Shown one piece after another: positions 1 through 8,128 of a stretch of 11,583 nt of DNA. Within the stretch, counting starts at the first letter, position 1, and every line of letters starts with the position of its first letter. The translations under genes and the position numbers were made by a program. This DNA comes from CAZZCP01 sp964653235. Lineage in GTDB: Bacteria; Bdellovibrionota; Bdellovibrionia; Bdellovibrionales; UBA840. The DNA is taken from assembly GCA_964653235.1 (NCBI GenBank), contig CAZZCP010000070.1:1-11583 (forward strand), given 5' to 3'. The notes below the pieces were generated by a model, which saw only the letters and a list, made by a program, of their open reading frames with translations, was not told where the DNA came from and ran no database searches.

Positions 1-3000
1 CCTTTATTGGTTTTCGCAAATCTGCAACCAAATACTACAAACTATGAAAATCAGACTGCGATTCCAAGTCTACCAAATGCCAAAACCCCCGATGAATTGG
101 CGCAAGATCAAAACTATGTGAACCTATCTGATGAGGTACAAGGAGTTGTTTCGAGTTTGTATCAACAGCAAGACACGGTTCAAGAGGCTTTGATGTCGGC
201 ATTTGGAGAACTGAGTCTGCGCGGCACACTTTTCGACAAGTGCTTTGAAAGAGGCAAAATAGAAAACGAGAATGACTGTCTTTTTCCTTTAGATTTAGGA
301 ATCGGCATCAAAACCAATCGCAGTATTGAGTTTATGAGATTTGGTGAAATTGACAAACAAGATGCATCACCTCAAGGCAATTTTCGCACCCAATTTGCAA
401 TCACAGACAGTGCCTCAAATATGATCTGGATGAATGCAGACTATTTGATGAATGATAATTATGTAGAAGACGATTTTTTTCCTTGGCTAAGAACTGGTGT
501 GACTCTTGCCTATACTGTTGGCCGAAGAAAGTATGTGAATAACTATGCACACTATTTGATGCAAAGAAACTGCGCTGAAGTGGATGAGCTCAATGCCATT
601 GGTCCTGTTAGTATTGATTCGAGCCTGCTTGTAAATCAATGTGAGGATGAGAATGATGAAGTCCAAAAAAGCTTTCGGCTCCTAAGGGGATTAGGCCGAG
701 TTGCAAAGAATGCAGTTATCAAAGTTGCTAATGCCATTGAATCTCTTTTTCGAAACTCCTCACAAATGATCTCTGATGAAGAGAGATCTTTAATTATTTA
801 TAACAATATTCTTGAGGCTTTTCGTGTCAACGCCAAGTTCTTTGATATCACTGCAGATGAAATTATGAACTCTCCAGAAATTCATGTTGGTGATATTATT
901 ATTCAGCAATACGAAGTGCGTTTTACTCCCGGTAGTTTGCATTTGCATTACGATGTCACACCTGCAGTTGCTATCAATACAAACCTAACTCCTCGCGAAC
1001 AAAGCATTATCCTTCGTGTTTCTTACCAAAAAGTATCTGCTACTGATGTGAGAGTAAAGAATACTATCGAATATCGAAAAGCGAAACACCTGCGCTTTTC
1101 AGCAGAAGTTGATCTTAAAGTAGCAGACTTTACTTTTGCTGAGGCTGGAAAAACCTGGTCAAAAAGTGAGTCTTTTGAAAACATGTTTCAGTACGATATG
1201 ACCCGTCCTGCCGCACAACTGCTTTTTAATGAACGCTATGCCAATCACTTTAGCTTAAGTCCCTTAAAGATTCGTTTTGTGCCAAGAGCTGCGATAATTG
1301 CTAAACAAGAATTAACTTTCGATGAAGAAGCCGCTGCCCAAAAACAGAACCTTTTTAAAATTTTAAGAGAAGAAAATGAAGCTGCAGAACAAGTACTAGA
1401 TCCTCAACTGGCACAAGAGCTTGATGACTCAGTAGATTTTCTTTTCTCTCGTATTATCAATAGCGACGGCCAAGAGAGTGAATCACGGGCCGAAATTGGG
1501 ATTTACCGCGGCGGCTCTCGAACTTGCTCTAGTATTGAAACTCATAAAGTAGCTCACTCACCTCTTTTAGATGAAATCAGTATTGAAGGCTGGATTACTT
1601 CTTTTTTTGATTCTAAAGACGGAAAAATCAATAGCCATAGTGCTAGCTCCTGTAAAGAAGGTTACAGTAACTGGCGCTTGAGTTTTCTCGACCCAGTGGT
1701 AAAGCATTTTTATCCTGCAGGAACTTTAGCTCGAGAAAATGCGAGAGAAAGCTATCTTGATGTGTATTCGGTAGAAAATGATAATGGAGAAACGGACTCT
1801 CTTGAAATGGTTTTGCATCACAATGTCGAGCACGAGCATGCCACTATTCATGACATGAATAAGCACATGGATTATATCTTACTTGCAACCGCCGCTGAAA
1901 AATTTGCGGCCACCGGAAGTAAAACGGCGCAAGAAATTTTAGATCTGGTCAACTTAGTGCGTGAGACAAAAAGCAAAAAGGCCGATGAGTTGCAAGTAAG
2001 TCTGAGTATTACTTTTGGCAAAGAAATCATGCAACACCTCTTTGATATATCTGGAGAAGCGGCTCTGGCTCGAGTGCAAGATCTGATTGGAAGAACATTT
2101 TTAAAAGAAGAATACTATAGCGACTGGAACACGAGTGTTCGTGGTCTAACTCGCACTAATGTTGCCATTCAACAAAGTGGTGGATTGTATCATGATGCAA
2201 ACTGTGAAAGTCGTTTGCGTGAGGATACCTATGCTTTGTTAATGTCTCGAACTAAAAGCTATGAGATTGCTTGCGATAGCCTTCGCCATCACCTTGTTCA
2301 ACTAGAAAGATACTTTAAAACTGTAGCAGCAGAGCCCAATGCAAGAAAAAGGATCGAAGAACTAGAGAAAGGAATCAGAAACTATGACTTTGGCGGCTGG
2401 ATTCCAGCAATCATCACCCAGCTAGCTCTATCAAAACTCTACCAAGAAGAGGGCTTTCACAGTCTTGAAGCAGCCCTTGATGATCGACGAATTGGTATCA
2501 ATTTAACTGTTTATGCTGAAAAGATTGGTGTAAAGCCTGCGGGTAAAGACTTTACCGAAGTGGTTCCGGTAGTGACAGATCTTGATGGCTTTGCACTTCC
2601 TGTAGGAATTCGCGGAAACGTAAACCGTATCTTGAATTCTCAAGTTTTTGAAGAAAAAGCAACTGGCTCAACCTTACTGAGTATGGTTTCACCTGTGAAT
2701 TTTCCTCAAGACCAATTCATTGCTTTTGTAGGTGTTAAAGAATGGCGTGCTCTTCGAAGTGATATCCCTATTTTGAGTTTTCAATCGACCAACTTGATTC
2801 CTAGAAAAGTTGATCTCTCAAGACGTGGTATCAATCGCTTTGCATACAATATTCCCTTTCCAGAACAAGTAGTACAAAGACTCAAAAGCTATGTAAATAA
2901 AAAGGGAGAAGCCAAAAATGACTTTGTCTTGGTTTTTTACCTTGCTCACAAAGACTCATTGGTGCCCGCAACAGAGGCCAAAGAAGCCCGCTTTCAATTT

Positions 3001-3009
3001 ACCGATTAG
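1..3009 (+). CDS. Large exported protein of unknown function (5' end outside window)
   Basis: I do not recognise a family. The reading frame is open from base 1 to the TAG at 3007-3009, about 1000 codons. The first in-window codons read PLLVFA followed by NLQPN, which looks like the end of a signal peptide with an A-x-A-like cleavage site (VFA|N). The TTG at position 7 is therefore probably not the start, and the gene begins upstream of the window. Residues below are numbered from that TTG. The protein is mixed alpha/beta with no obvious membrane helix after the signal. It has eight cysteines, starting with C79, C91, C189 and C212. An even number fits disulfides in a periplasmic or secreted protein. 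A histidine-rich stretch begins at about H604 (HHNVEHEH, then more His). Glu/Ala-rich helical segments occur near residues 440-465. A likely intrinsic terminator follows at 3068-3099, inside the opposing tatD gene. Export is inferred; the function is unknown. Confidence 0.85.
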   Translation, partial: PLLVFANLQPNTTNYENQTAIPSLPNAKTPDELAQDQNYVNLSDEVQGVVSSLYQQQDTVQEALMSAFGELSLRGTLFDKCFERGKIENENDCLFPLDLGIGIKTNRSIEFMRFGEIDKQDASPQGNFRTQFAITDSASNMIWMNADYLMNDNYVEDDFFPWLRTGVTLAYTVGRRKYVNNYAHYLMQRNCAEVDELNAIGPVSIDSSLLVNQCEDENDEVQKSFRLLRGLGRVAKNAVIKVANAIESLFRNSSQMISDEERSLIIYNNILEAFRVNAKFFDITADEIMNSPEIHVGDIIIQQYEVRFTPGSLHLHYDVTPAVAINTNLTPREQSIILRVSYQKVSATDVRVKNTIEYRKAKHLRFSAEVDLKVADFTFAEAGKTWSKSESFENMFQYDMTRPAAQLLFNERYANHFSLSPLKIRFVPRAAIIAKQELTFDEEAAAQKQNLFKILREENEAAEQVLDPQLAQELDDSVDFLFSRIINSDGQESESRAEIGIYRGGSRTCSSIETHKVAHSPLLDEISIEGWITSFFDSKDGKINSHSASSCKEGYSNWRLSFLDPVVKHFYPAGTLARENARESYLDVYSVENDNGETDSLEMVLHHNVEHEHATIHDMNKHMDYILLATAAEKFAATGSKTAQEILDLVNLVRETKSKKADELQVSLSITFGKEIMQHLFDISGEAALARVQDLIGRTFLKEEYYSDWNTSVRGLTRTNVAIQQSGGLYHDANCESRLREDTYALLMSRTKSYEIACDSLRHHLVQLERYFKTVAAEPNARKRIEELEKGIRNYDFGGWIPAIITQLALSKLYQEEGFHSLEAALDDRRIGINLTVYAEKIGVKPAGKDFTEVVPVVTDLDGFALPVGIRGNVNRILNSQVFEEKATGSTLLSMVSPVNFPQDQFIAFVGVKEWRALRSDIPILSFQSTNLIPRKVDLSRRGINRFAYNIPFPEQVVQRLKSYVNKKGEAKNDFVLVFYLAHKDSLVPATEAKEARFQFTD

Positions 3010-3788
3010 AGGGCGTGCTGAGTTTTCCGATTGCTTGCAAGCAGGCTTTTTAAATTTTGAGCTGATTGAGCTAGTAGTTTTTCTACTGGCTCTTTTTTTA
3101 TCTGGGATATTTTGTCAGCCACTAGATAGATAGATTTCGGAAGATTTGTCTGAAAGGGCCAATCTGGTGGTGCCTGATCTGGGCTATCGGATTCAATCAA
3201 AAGTGAATCCATGGGTAGATTCTTTATTGTTTCATCCATTTTACGACTTTTAAGTATAGCAGGACTAAAAGATAAATAGAGCCCCATATCTAAATACTGT
3301 TTTGCAGAGGCCCAGTCTCCAGAGAAGGAGTGAAGCAAACCGCAAACAGAATAGTCTTTTAGTATAGAAATTGCTTGAGAGTGGGCCCGAACAATATGCA
3401 AAACCAATGGCTTAGATCTGAGCTCGATCTGTTTGCGAAAAAACAACTCTTGCTTGGCATAGCTGTCTTTGGGCCACCTTTTAAGATAGTCTAGACCGAG
3501 CTCACCAATAGCATCTGCAGCCTCAATTTCACTCTCTAGTTGTGCAAAATCACTCATTAAGACTTCTACAGATGTTTGGATAACATACCAAGGATGAAGC
3601 CCATAACTTGACAAAATTTGCTTTGGATATTTTGTTTTTAGCTCTTTTTGTCTTTGCCATTCTACGGGTTCATAGCCGCTAATAAAGAATAGTTCGATTT
3701 TTTCATTTTTTGATTCTTGCAAAATCAAATCGACATCAGCAAAAACTCTTAGGTCACTTAAGTGACAATGACAGTCTGTATAAGACAA
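3006..3788 (-). CDS. tatD: TatD-family metal-dependent hydrolase / deoxyribonuclease
   Basis: This is a 260-residue TIM-barrel metallohydrolase, the usual length for TatD/YcfH/YjjV proteins. Visible family motifs are an HxH at H7/H9 (TDCHCHL), GLHPW with H65, the metal-bridging Glu E96 in AIGELGLD, H131 (LHIVRAH), H153 (LLHSFSG) and the metal Asp D201 in LLIESDSPDQAP. All expected metal ligands are present, so the enzyme should be active. Family members hydrolyse DNA 3' ends and related substrates in the cytoplasm. The SPDQAP version of the last motif is closer to the YjjV-like branch than to YcfH, so the symbol is only a family label. The start is a TTG at 3788: the nearest in-frame stop upstream is at 3806 and no ATG precedes the HxH motif. 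The start lies 2 bases after the stop of the upstream gene, which suggests translational coupling. Its TAA overlaps the TAG of the convergent gene. Confidence 0.92.
   Translation of the reverse strand: MSYTDCHCHLSDLRVFADVDLILQESKNEKIELFFISGYEPVEWQRQKELKTKYPKQILSSYGLHPWYVIQTSVEVLMSDFAQLESEIEAADAIGELGLDYLKRWPKDSYAKQELFFRKQIELRSKPLVLHIVRAHSQAISILKDYSVCGLLHSFSGDWASAKQYLDMGLYLSFSPAILKSRKMDETIKNLPMDSLLIESDSPDQAPPDWPFQTNLPKSIYLVADKISQIKKEPVEKLLAQSAQNLKSLLASNRKTQHAL
3068..3099 (+). terminator. Intrinsic terminator for the secreted-protein gene, inside tatD
   Basis: The plus strand reads GAGCTAGTAG, loop TTTTT, CTACTGGCTC, then seven T residues. The stem is 10 bp with one U-G wobble. It begins about 60 bases after the TAG of the upstream gene, in the right orientation for it, and lies within the last part of the tatD coding sequence on the opposite strand. 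On the minus strand no T-tract follows the stem (its T-tract would be the loop or the A side), so it should not stop tatD transcription. Confidence 0.75.
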
Positions 3789-3790
3789 TA

Positions 3791-5923
3791 TTAACTCGCG
3801 ATTTTATTGTTCACAAAGAGCTTAACGAAATAGTCTTTGAGTTTCAAGATATCGCTCTTATTTAAATGTAGGGTATCAATCGATTTTTCTAGCAAACGAT
3901 TTCTCTGATCGGCACTCAAAGTTCTGCCCGATGCAATATAACGAATGTACTTCTGATTTTGAGGAAGGTAGATAAAAAGGTCAAAATTAACTGGCAAAAT
4001 CGTACTCACTTCCTCAAGGTCAATTGCAAGCATTTTTACATCGGGTGAGTTTTTAAGAGATGGTACTACATTTTCAGCAGAAACAAATCCAAATACAACT
4101 TCGTCTTTTTCATGTTGTACTTGAAAGGTGATATCTGAAACCTTCTCAATCCAAGTCTTAGAATCAAATGATTCTGTCGCAATGATCACAGGACGGTGAA
4201 AAAAGATATTTGCTTGCTTAATTCGTTTGTGTTGAGACAAAGCCTTTTTAAAAGAACCTATCATTCCACTATTCACTGCATTGTCTTTTCCAATTGCAAG
4301 AACAATCATTCCAGAGATTTGGCCATCAACTAATATACCGATCAACTCCGTGCTTTGTTCGACCTTGTTTTCAAGCTTTCCTATTGGTTTCGCAATTTGC
4401 TTTAAACTATCATCAACAATTTTCTCTAGTTCCTCAAAGCTAAAACCCATATCGATAGAATTGTCTTCAGACGGAACAAGGCGAAGCTCTGGTTTTTCAG
4501 CTATTTTTTTCTTCTCAGGCTCAATGTTCATCTCGACATCGTCATTCAACTCTGTCAAATGACGATTAGCAGCTAACTCTTCAGGATTTTCATCAATAAA
4601 TGCATCCGACAAAAGATCATCACTCGACTCTTCTTCATCCTCAATTAAATCATTGCTACCGTCTGATTTTTGTTTCTTCTTTTGTTTTCTTTTCTTTTTC
4701 GAAAAGCCACCCGCTAATCTTTCACCATCAAGGTCACCAAAGCCATCTTCGCTCGATTCTGAGCTGGCAGTATCATCTTCATCGGTTTCTTCTTCCCACT
4801 CTTCGTCTTCATCCAGCTCTTCATCATCTTCATATTCGTCTTCATCATCCTCATCTACTTCTTCAGCTTCAAAACTATCTTCATCATCAACAAGACTTTC
4901 TCCACTTGCAGCTGCAGCTTGTGCCGCTTTGAGTATATCGGCGAGGCTTTCTTCTCCGCTCTCATCATCATCGTCTTCTTCTTCTTCATACTCTAAATCT
5001 TTGCCTACACCTTCTTCTACTTTAAATTCAGGTGCTCGGTGAGCTGCCGCAGAGGCTCCATGCGAAGATGAAGCAGCTGTTTCTTCGAATTCGTCATCTT
5101 CATCATCTTCATACTCATCATAGTCTTCGTCTGCCGAAGCTGTTTTTGCATCAGCGCCAATAGCTCCTGCAACTTTTTTCTTCTTTTTCTTCTTCTTCTT
5201 TTTGGCAGCGGTTGCAGCAGCTTCATCTTCTTCAATCTCTGTCGAATCATCAAATAGCTCATCTCCTATATCAAGTTCTGAGCTATCATCATAAAATTCT
5301 TCTTCATCCTCTTCGGCGTCATCATAGTCTTCATTTGAATTAAGACCATATTTCTTTATCTTAATGCTATCGATGTCATAATCATCATCTTCAATACCAA
5401 CACCATACTTCTTTTTTTTGGTTTCTCCATAATCGAGCGCTTCTTCTTCAAGCGATGTTGCTACAGCTGATTTTTTCTTTTGCTTTTTGAGCTTCTTTTT
5501 TTGCTTCTTGATAGATTCTTTATTTAGATCGGTGCCATCAACGTCCAATCCTTGCTCTTGAAAAAGTGCTTTGATCTTGGTTTTAATACTGGGGCCACTG
5601 ATTGAATTTTGCATGACTTGCGGCCACTTTAGGTTCTTTAAGGCTTGGGTCGTTCGAAAATCAAATTCCTCAGGAAAAAATATCACTGGCACGTTAAAAG
5701 TAGTTGTAAGGAGGCGAGCAATTTTTAAAATTGATCCACCTTTAAAATTCACCGATAAAAATATATGAGTCGGTTTCTTGGTGATCATCAATTGTAAGCC
5801 CTTCTTCACATTTCCCACAGAAGAAATAGACCAACCCTCTTGGCTAATCTGACGCATAACCAAGCGGTATTTCTTAGGATCATTACAGAATATAAGAATG
5901 CTTACTTTTGGCTTTTTGGCCAT
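3791..5923 (-). CDS. Pseudo-receiver protein with long acidic/lysine low-complexity linker
   Basis: This 710-residue protein has three parts. Residues 1-122 have the pattern of a response-regulator receiver domain (beta strand VSILIFCND, then HIFLSVNF, then VPVIFF). The phospho-acceptor Asp position appears to be Ser57, the acidic pair is N14-D15, and the conserved Lys is replaced in the SISGPS segment, so phosphorylation is unlikely. Residues 135-152 are lysine-rich. Residues 179-455 are dominated by Asp/Glu: 31 of the 39 residues in 346-384 are acidic. This region is broken by a run of ten lysines at 241-250, Ala/Ser patches and a KKKRKQKKKQK patch at 409-419. Residues 490-710 are an ordinary globular C-terminal part. 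Its last segment (FDLFIYL...YIRYIASGRTLS...RLLEKSIDTLHLNKSDI) resembles the small module found next to HD-GYP domains in many bacteria, which is my inference. There is no signal peptide, so it is cytoplasmic. The ATG at 5923 has an AGAAGGGA ribosome site 9 bases upstream. The role is unknown; a scaffold or signalling adaptor is plausible. Confidence 0.85.
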   Translation of the reverse strand: MAKKPKVSILIFCNDPKKYRLVMRQISQEGWSISSVGNVKKGLQLMITKKPTHIFLSVNFKGGSILKIARLLTTTFNVPVIFFPEEFDFRTTQALKNLKWPQVMQNSISGPSIKTKIKALFQEQGLDVDGTDLNKESIKKQKKKLKKQKKKSAVATSLEEEALDYGETKKKKYGVGIEDDDYDIDSIKIKKYGLNSNEDYDDAEEDEEEFYDDSSELDIGDELFDDSTEIEEDEAAATAAKKKKKKKKKKVAGAIGADAKTASADEDYDEYEDDEDDEFEETAASSSHGASAAAHRAPEFKVEEGVGKDLEYEEEEDDDDESGEESLADILKAAQAAAASGESLVDDEDSFEAEEVDEDDEDEYEDDEELDEDEEWEEETDEDDTASSESSEDGFGDLDGERLAGGFSKKKRKQKKKQKSDGSNDLIEDEEESSDDLLSDAFIDENPEELAANRHLTELNDDVEMNIEPEKKKIAEKPELRLVPSEDNSIDMGFSFEELEKIVDDSLKQIAKPIGKLENKVEQSTELIGILVDGQISGMIVLAIGKDNAVNSGMIGSFKKALSQHKRIKQANIFFHRPVIIATESFDSKTWIEKVSDITFQVQHEKDEVVFGFVSAENVVPSLKNSPDVKMLAIDLEEVSTILPVNFDLFIYLPQNQKYIRYIASGRTLSADQRNRLLEKSIDTLHLNKSDILKLKDYFVKLFVNNKIAS
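5174..5203 (-). repeat. Ten-lysine codon run (AAA/AAG low-complexity tract)
   Basis: The coding strand carries ten consecutive lysine codons, a mix of AAA and AAG, encoding residues 241-250 of the acidic pseudo-receiver protein. On the plus strand it appears as short T runs and CTT triplets. Such tracts are prone to polymerase slippage and to ribosome slowing. The mixed codons would reduce replication slippage compared with pure A runs. Confidence 0.8.
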
Positions 5924-5973
5924 CGCTTATTTTCCCTTCTTATATTTATCGGTGATTCTATTCAGATAGTGAA

Positions 5974-5994
5974 CGCAGCCAAAGTATGGCTGCG
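5974..5994 (-). terminator. Hairpin after the S41 protease gene, weak terminator
   Basis: A perfect 7-bp GC-rich stem (CGCAGCC / GGCTGCG) with a 7-base loop lies 4 bases beyond the protease stop codon. On the minus strand it is followed by TTCACTATCT, a poor T-tract. It may attenuate rather than fully end transcription, or protect the mRNA 3' end. It sits in the 75-base gap before the acidic pseudo-receiver gene. Confidence 0.5.
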
Positions 5995-5998
5995 ATAA

Positions 5999-7990
5999 TT
6001 AATTTGCAAGCTTTGACTTGCTTTTGTTTTGAACAAGACCAGGCTTTTGGTTTAAGACATTAGTTAGATCAACAGCAATATTGATTGCTTCTTGAACATG
6101 GACTTTTTTGAGATACTCTTTTTTGCGATCATCACGAGACAGCTTCTTAAGACGCTCACGTTCTTTTTGTTCTTCGTTTGTTTTAGCAGAGAAGATATCA
6201 GAAATACTGACGATATTCTTTTTATTCTGAGCTTCTTTGAGATCTTTTTTAATTTTATTAAAATCCTCATTTTTAGCCACTCGTTTTAAAGATTTTTTAC
6301 GAATCGGAGTGATGAGGTCTTCATTCAGTGGTGTCCATGCATTGGGACCACTACTTACATATGCCTGTTGTGATACAAAAGCTTGAATGGACTTTGTCGG
6401 AAGTGAATAGTCCAGAGTTTTTTCTCCTACCTCGTTGCTTGAAAATGGACCAGGAAACACAATATCAGCAGAGACCCCTTTATGTTGGGTAGAGTTACCA
6501 CCCGGAATGTAAAATAAGCCTACTGTGACTTTGATGGCCCCTAGTTGATTGGGTTGAGGCATTACTTGCTGTACACTTCCTTTGCCAAAAGTATGATCTC
6601 CTCCTACCACGACAGCTCTTTTGTAATCCTTAAGCGCTCCAGCAACAATTTCAGAGGCTGAGGCACTCAAGCGGCTTGTAAGCACAACCAATGGACCTGC
6701 ATAATCTACATCTGGATCTTCATCAGGCAACAGAGCTCCTTGGGTTCTTACTACATTTCCTGTTCGAAAAAACAGACCAGCAATTCGAACGGCATCGTCT
6801 AAACTTCCACCACCATTACTAGAAAGATCTAATACTATTGCATCGACCTCTTCTGCATTGGCTTCCATTAAAAGTTTTTTCATATCTTTGGCAGAAGATC
6901 GCCCACCTTTTCTAGACTCTGCATAAAAACTAGGAAGAGTTATAACGCCAATCTTTTTTTCACCTTGATCTGATTTTCTTTTCATATAGGTGATTTGAGC
7001 GGCATCATCTTCAAGATTGATTTTTCTACGCACCAAAGTCACTATGAATTTGCTTTTAGACCCACCTTCAGAGCGAAGAATTTTAAGCTTTACTTTTGTG
7101 CCTTTTTTTCCACGAATCTTACGAACAACATCTTTCAGTGCCATATCGTAAATTGGTTCAAAAGTGCCTTTTTCTCCTTGAGCGACGGCAAGAATTTTAT
7201 CTTGGCTTTGCATTTCACCTGAGGCTGCCGCTGCTCCACCTGGAATCAATTCTTCAACTACAGTGTAACCATCTTGCGAACTTAAAGTTGCCCCAATGCC
7301 CTCAAGGGATAAACTCATATTGATCTGAAAATCTTCCAAAACACTGCGAGACAAATAACTTGAGTGTGGGTCTAAAGCTCTAGCAAAAGCATCAAGAAAA
7401 GATGCATAGAGATCTTCTTGTGTGGTCTCTTTCACTCTTTTAACCGCTCGAAGATATCTTCTCTCTAGTAGGCCTTTGGCTTCTTTTAATGACATTTCAG
7501 TGACCATAATATTGGCCAGTTGAAACTGCATATACTTTGCTTGAAAGGCATCCGCATCTTTTTTATTGGTTGTGTACTCTCTCTCATCAGGATCAATGGT
7601 AAAGCTGATTTTTTTATCAATCTCTTTCAGAGATTTTAAAAACTTTGAGGCAAATTCAGTTCTATCCTCGACCCTCTTGACATAAATGGCTTGAATTTCA
7701 TCAAGAAAGTCACACTTTCGCTTACGGATTTTGGTGGCATACATAGCCTGCATCTTACTGCGAATTTGTTTAATGTCTTTGGCATAGAGGTATAACTTCG
7801 AACCATCTAATTTTTTGATATATTGATCAATGGTACGATTTTCAATATTGGCATCGTATCTATGATAGTTTACATGAGCACCCAAAAATTGATTCATAAT
7901 CGGCGCTATGTGCTGGCAGCGCAGAGCCCAACTGGTTTGTGAGCCAAGTAGTACAAGAACAAATATGAATATGGGCCTAATGTGAGTCAT
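5999..7990 (-). CDS. S41-family C-terminal processing protease (Prc/Tsp type), periplasmic
   Basis: This is a 663-residue serine protease of the tail-specific family that cleaves periplasmic proteins near exposed C-termini. The N-terminus has a signal peptide (hydrophobic IFIFVLVLLG, likely cut after about residue 22, TSWA). A long helical N-terminal domain (25-215) is followed by a PDZ domain at about 222-306 (SLEGIGATL start, VEELIPGGAAAASG) and the S41 catalytic core at about 335-515. Catalytic residues by the Prc pattern are Ser444 in SASASE, Asp455 in LKDY and Lys470 in TFGKGSVQQ, all present. The Ser-Lys distance is 26, against 25 in E. coli Prc, because of one extra residue before TFGKG. 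A Lys/Glu-rich helical C-terminal region (520-650) matches the extra domain of Prc rather than short CtpA enzymes, and the length is close to E. coli Prc (682). The ATG at 7990 has a strong AAGGAG site 5 bases upstream. An inverted repeat lies 50-90 bases upstream. The symbol prc or ctp would be reasonable. Confidence 0.93.
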   Translation of the reverse strand: MTHIRPIFIFVLVLLGSQTSWALRCQHIAPIMNQFLGAHVNYHRYDANIENRTIDQYIKKLDGSKLYLYAKDIKQIRSKMQAMYATKIRKRKCDFLDEIQAIYVKRVEDRTEFASKFLKSLKEIDKKISFTIDPDEREYTTNKKDADAFQAKYMQFQLANIMVTEMSLKEAKGLLERRYLRAVKRVKETTQEDLYASFLDAFARALDPHSSYLSRSVLEDFQINMSLSLEGIGATLSSQDGYTVVEELIPGGAAAASGEMQSQDKILAVAQGEKGTFEPIYDMALKDVVRKIRGKKGTKVKLKILRSEGGSKSKFIVTLVRRKINLEDDAAQITYMKRKSDQGEKKIGVITLPSFYAESRKGGRSSAKDMKKLLMEANAEEVDAIVLDLSSNGGGSLDDAVRIAGLFFRTGNVVRTQGALLPDEDPDVDYAGPLVVLTSRLSASASEIVAGALKDYKRAVVVGGDHTFGKGSVQQVMPQPNQLGAIKVTVGLFYIPGGNSTQHKGVSADIVFPGPFSSNEVGEKTLDYSLPTKSIQAFVSQQAYVSSGPNAWTPLNEDLITPIRKKSLKRVAKNEDFNKIKKDLKEAQNKKNIVSISDIFSAKTNEEQKERERLKKLSRDDRKKEYLKKVHVQEAINIAVDLTNVLNQKPGLVQNKSKSKLAN

Positions 7991-7995
7991 TGATT

Positions 7996-8001
7996 CTCCT
8001 T
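7996..8001 (-). promoter_or_regulatory. Ribosome binding site AAGGAG of the S41 protease gene
   Basis: The minus strand reads AAGGAG, then AATCA, then ATG at 7990. This near-consensus Shine-Dalgarno with 5-base spacing fixes the start codon and suggests efficient translation. Confidence 0.8.
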
Positions 8002-8038
8002 AAGAATAGGCGATCGATCCTAACAATTTACTATACTT

Positions 8039-8078
8039 TTCGGTCAAAATATAGATATCAGAAGTTTTTTCGACCGAA
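8039..8078. promoter_or_regulatory. Inverted repeat TTCGGTC-N26-GACCGAA upstream of the protease gene
   Basis: Two perfect 7-base arms, TTCGGTC (8039-8045) and GACCGAA (8072-8078), lie 33 bases centre to centre, close to three helical turns. A-rich sequence follows each arm symmetrically, with one inserted G. On the minus strand the proximal arm contains TTGACC, a good -35 hexamer, but I could not find a convincing -10 at the right distance. The arms could bind a dimeric regulator or form a loose hairpin in the 5' leader of the protease mRNA. Confidence 0.35.
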
Positions 8079-8128
8079 TTGACCTTAGTATTAGAATTTT
8101 ATGTTTCGCAATACAATATGGAATAAAA

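Noticed and set aside
7..9. TTG as the true start of the large secreted protein
   Set aside because: The codons before it continue a hydrophobic signal-peptide-like sequence ending VFA, so the real start should lie upstream of the window.
3032..3043. Perfect 12-base palindrome TGCTTGCAAGCA followed by GGCTTTTT, as a terminator
   Set aside because: With a minimal loop the stem has only four pairs, and the much stronger hairpin with T7 at 3068-3099 explains termination better.
4653..5042. Plus-strand 129-codon open frame, very serine-rich
   Set aside because: It is the antisense reading of the GAA/GAT-rich acidic tract of the minus-strand gene. Poly-Ser arises from TCT/TCA complements, and there is no ribosome site.
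5017..5262. Minus-strand 81-codon frame rich in Lys, Met and Leu
   Set aside because: An out-of-frame reading of the same repetitive acidic/lysine region, with no independent support.
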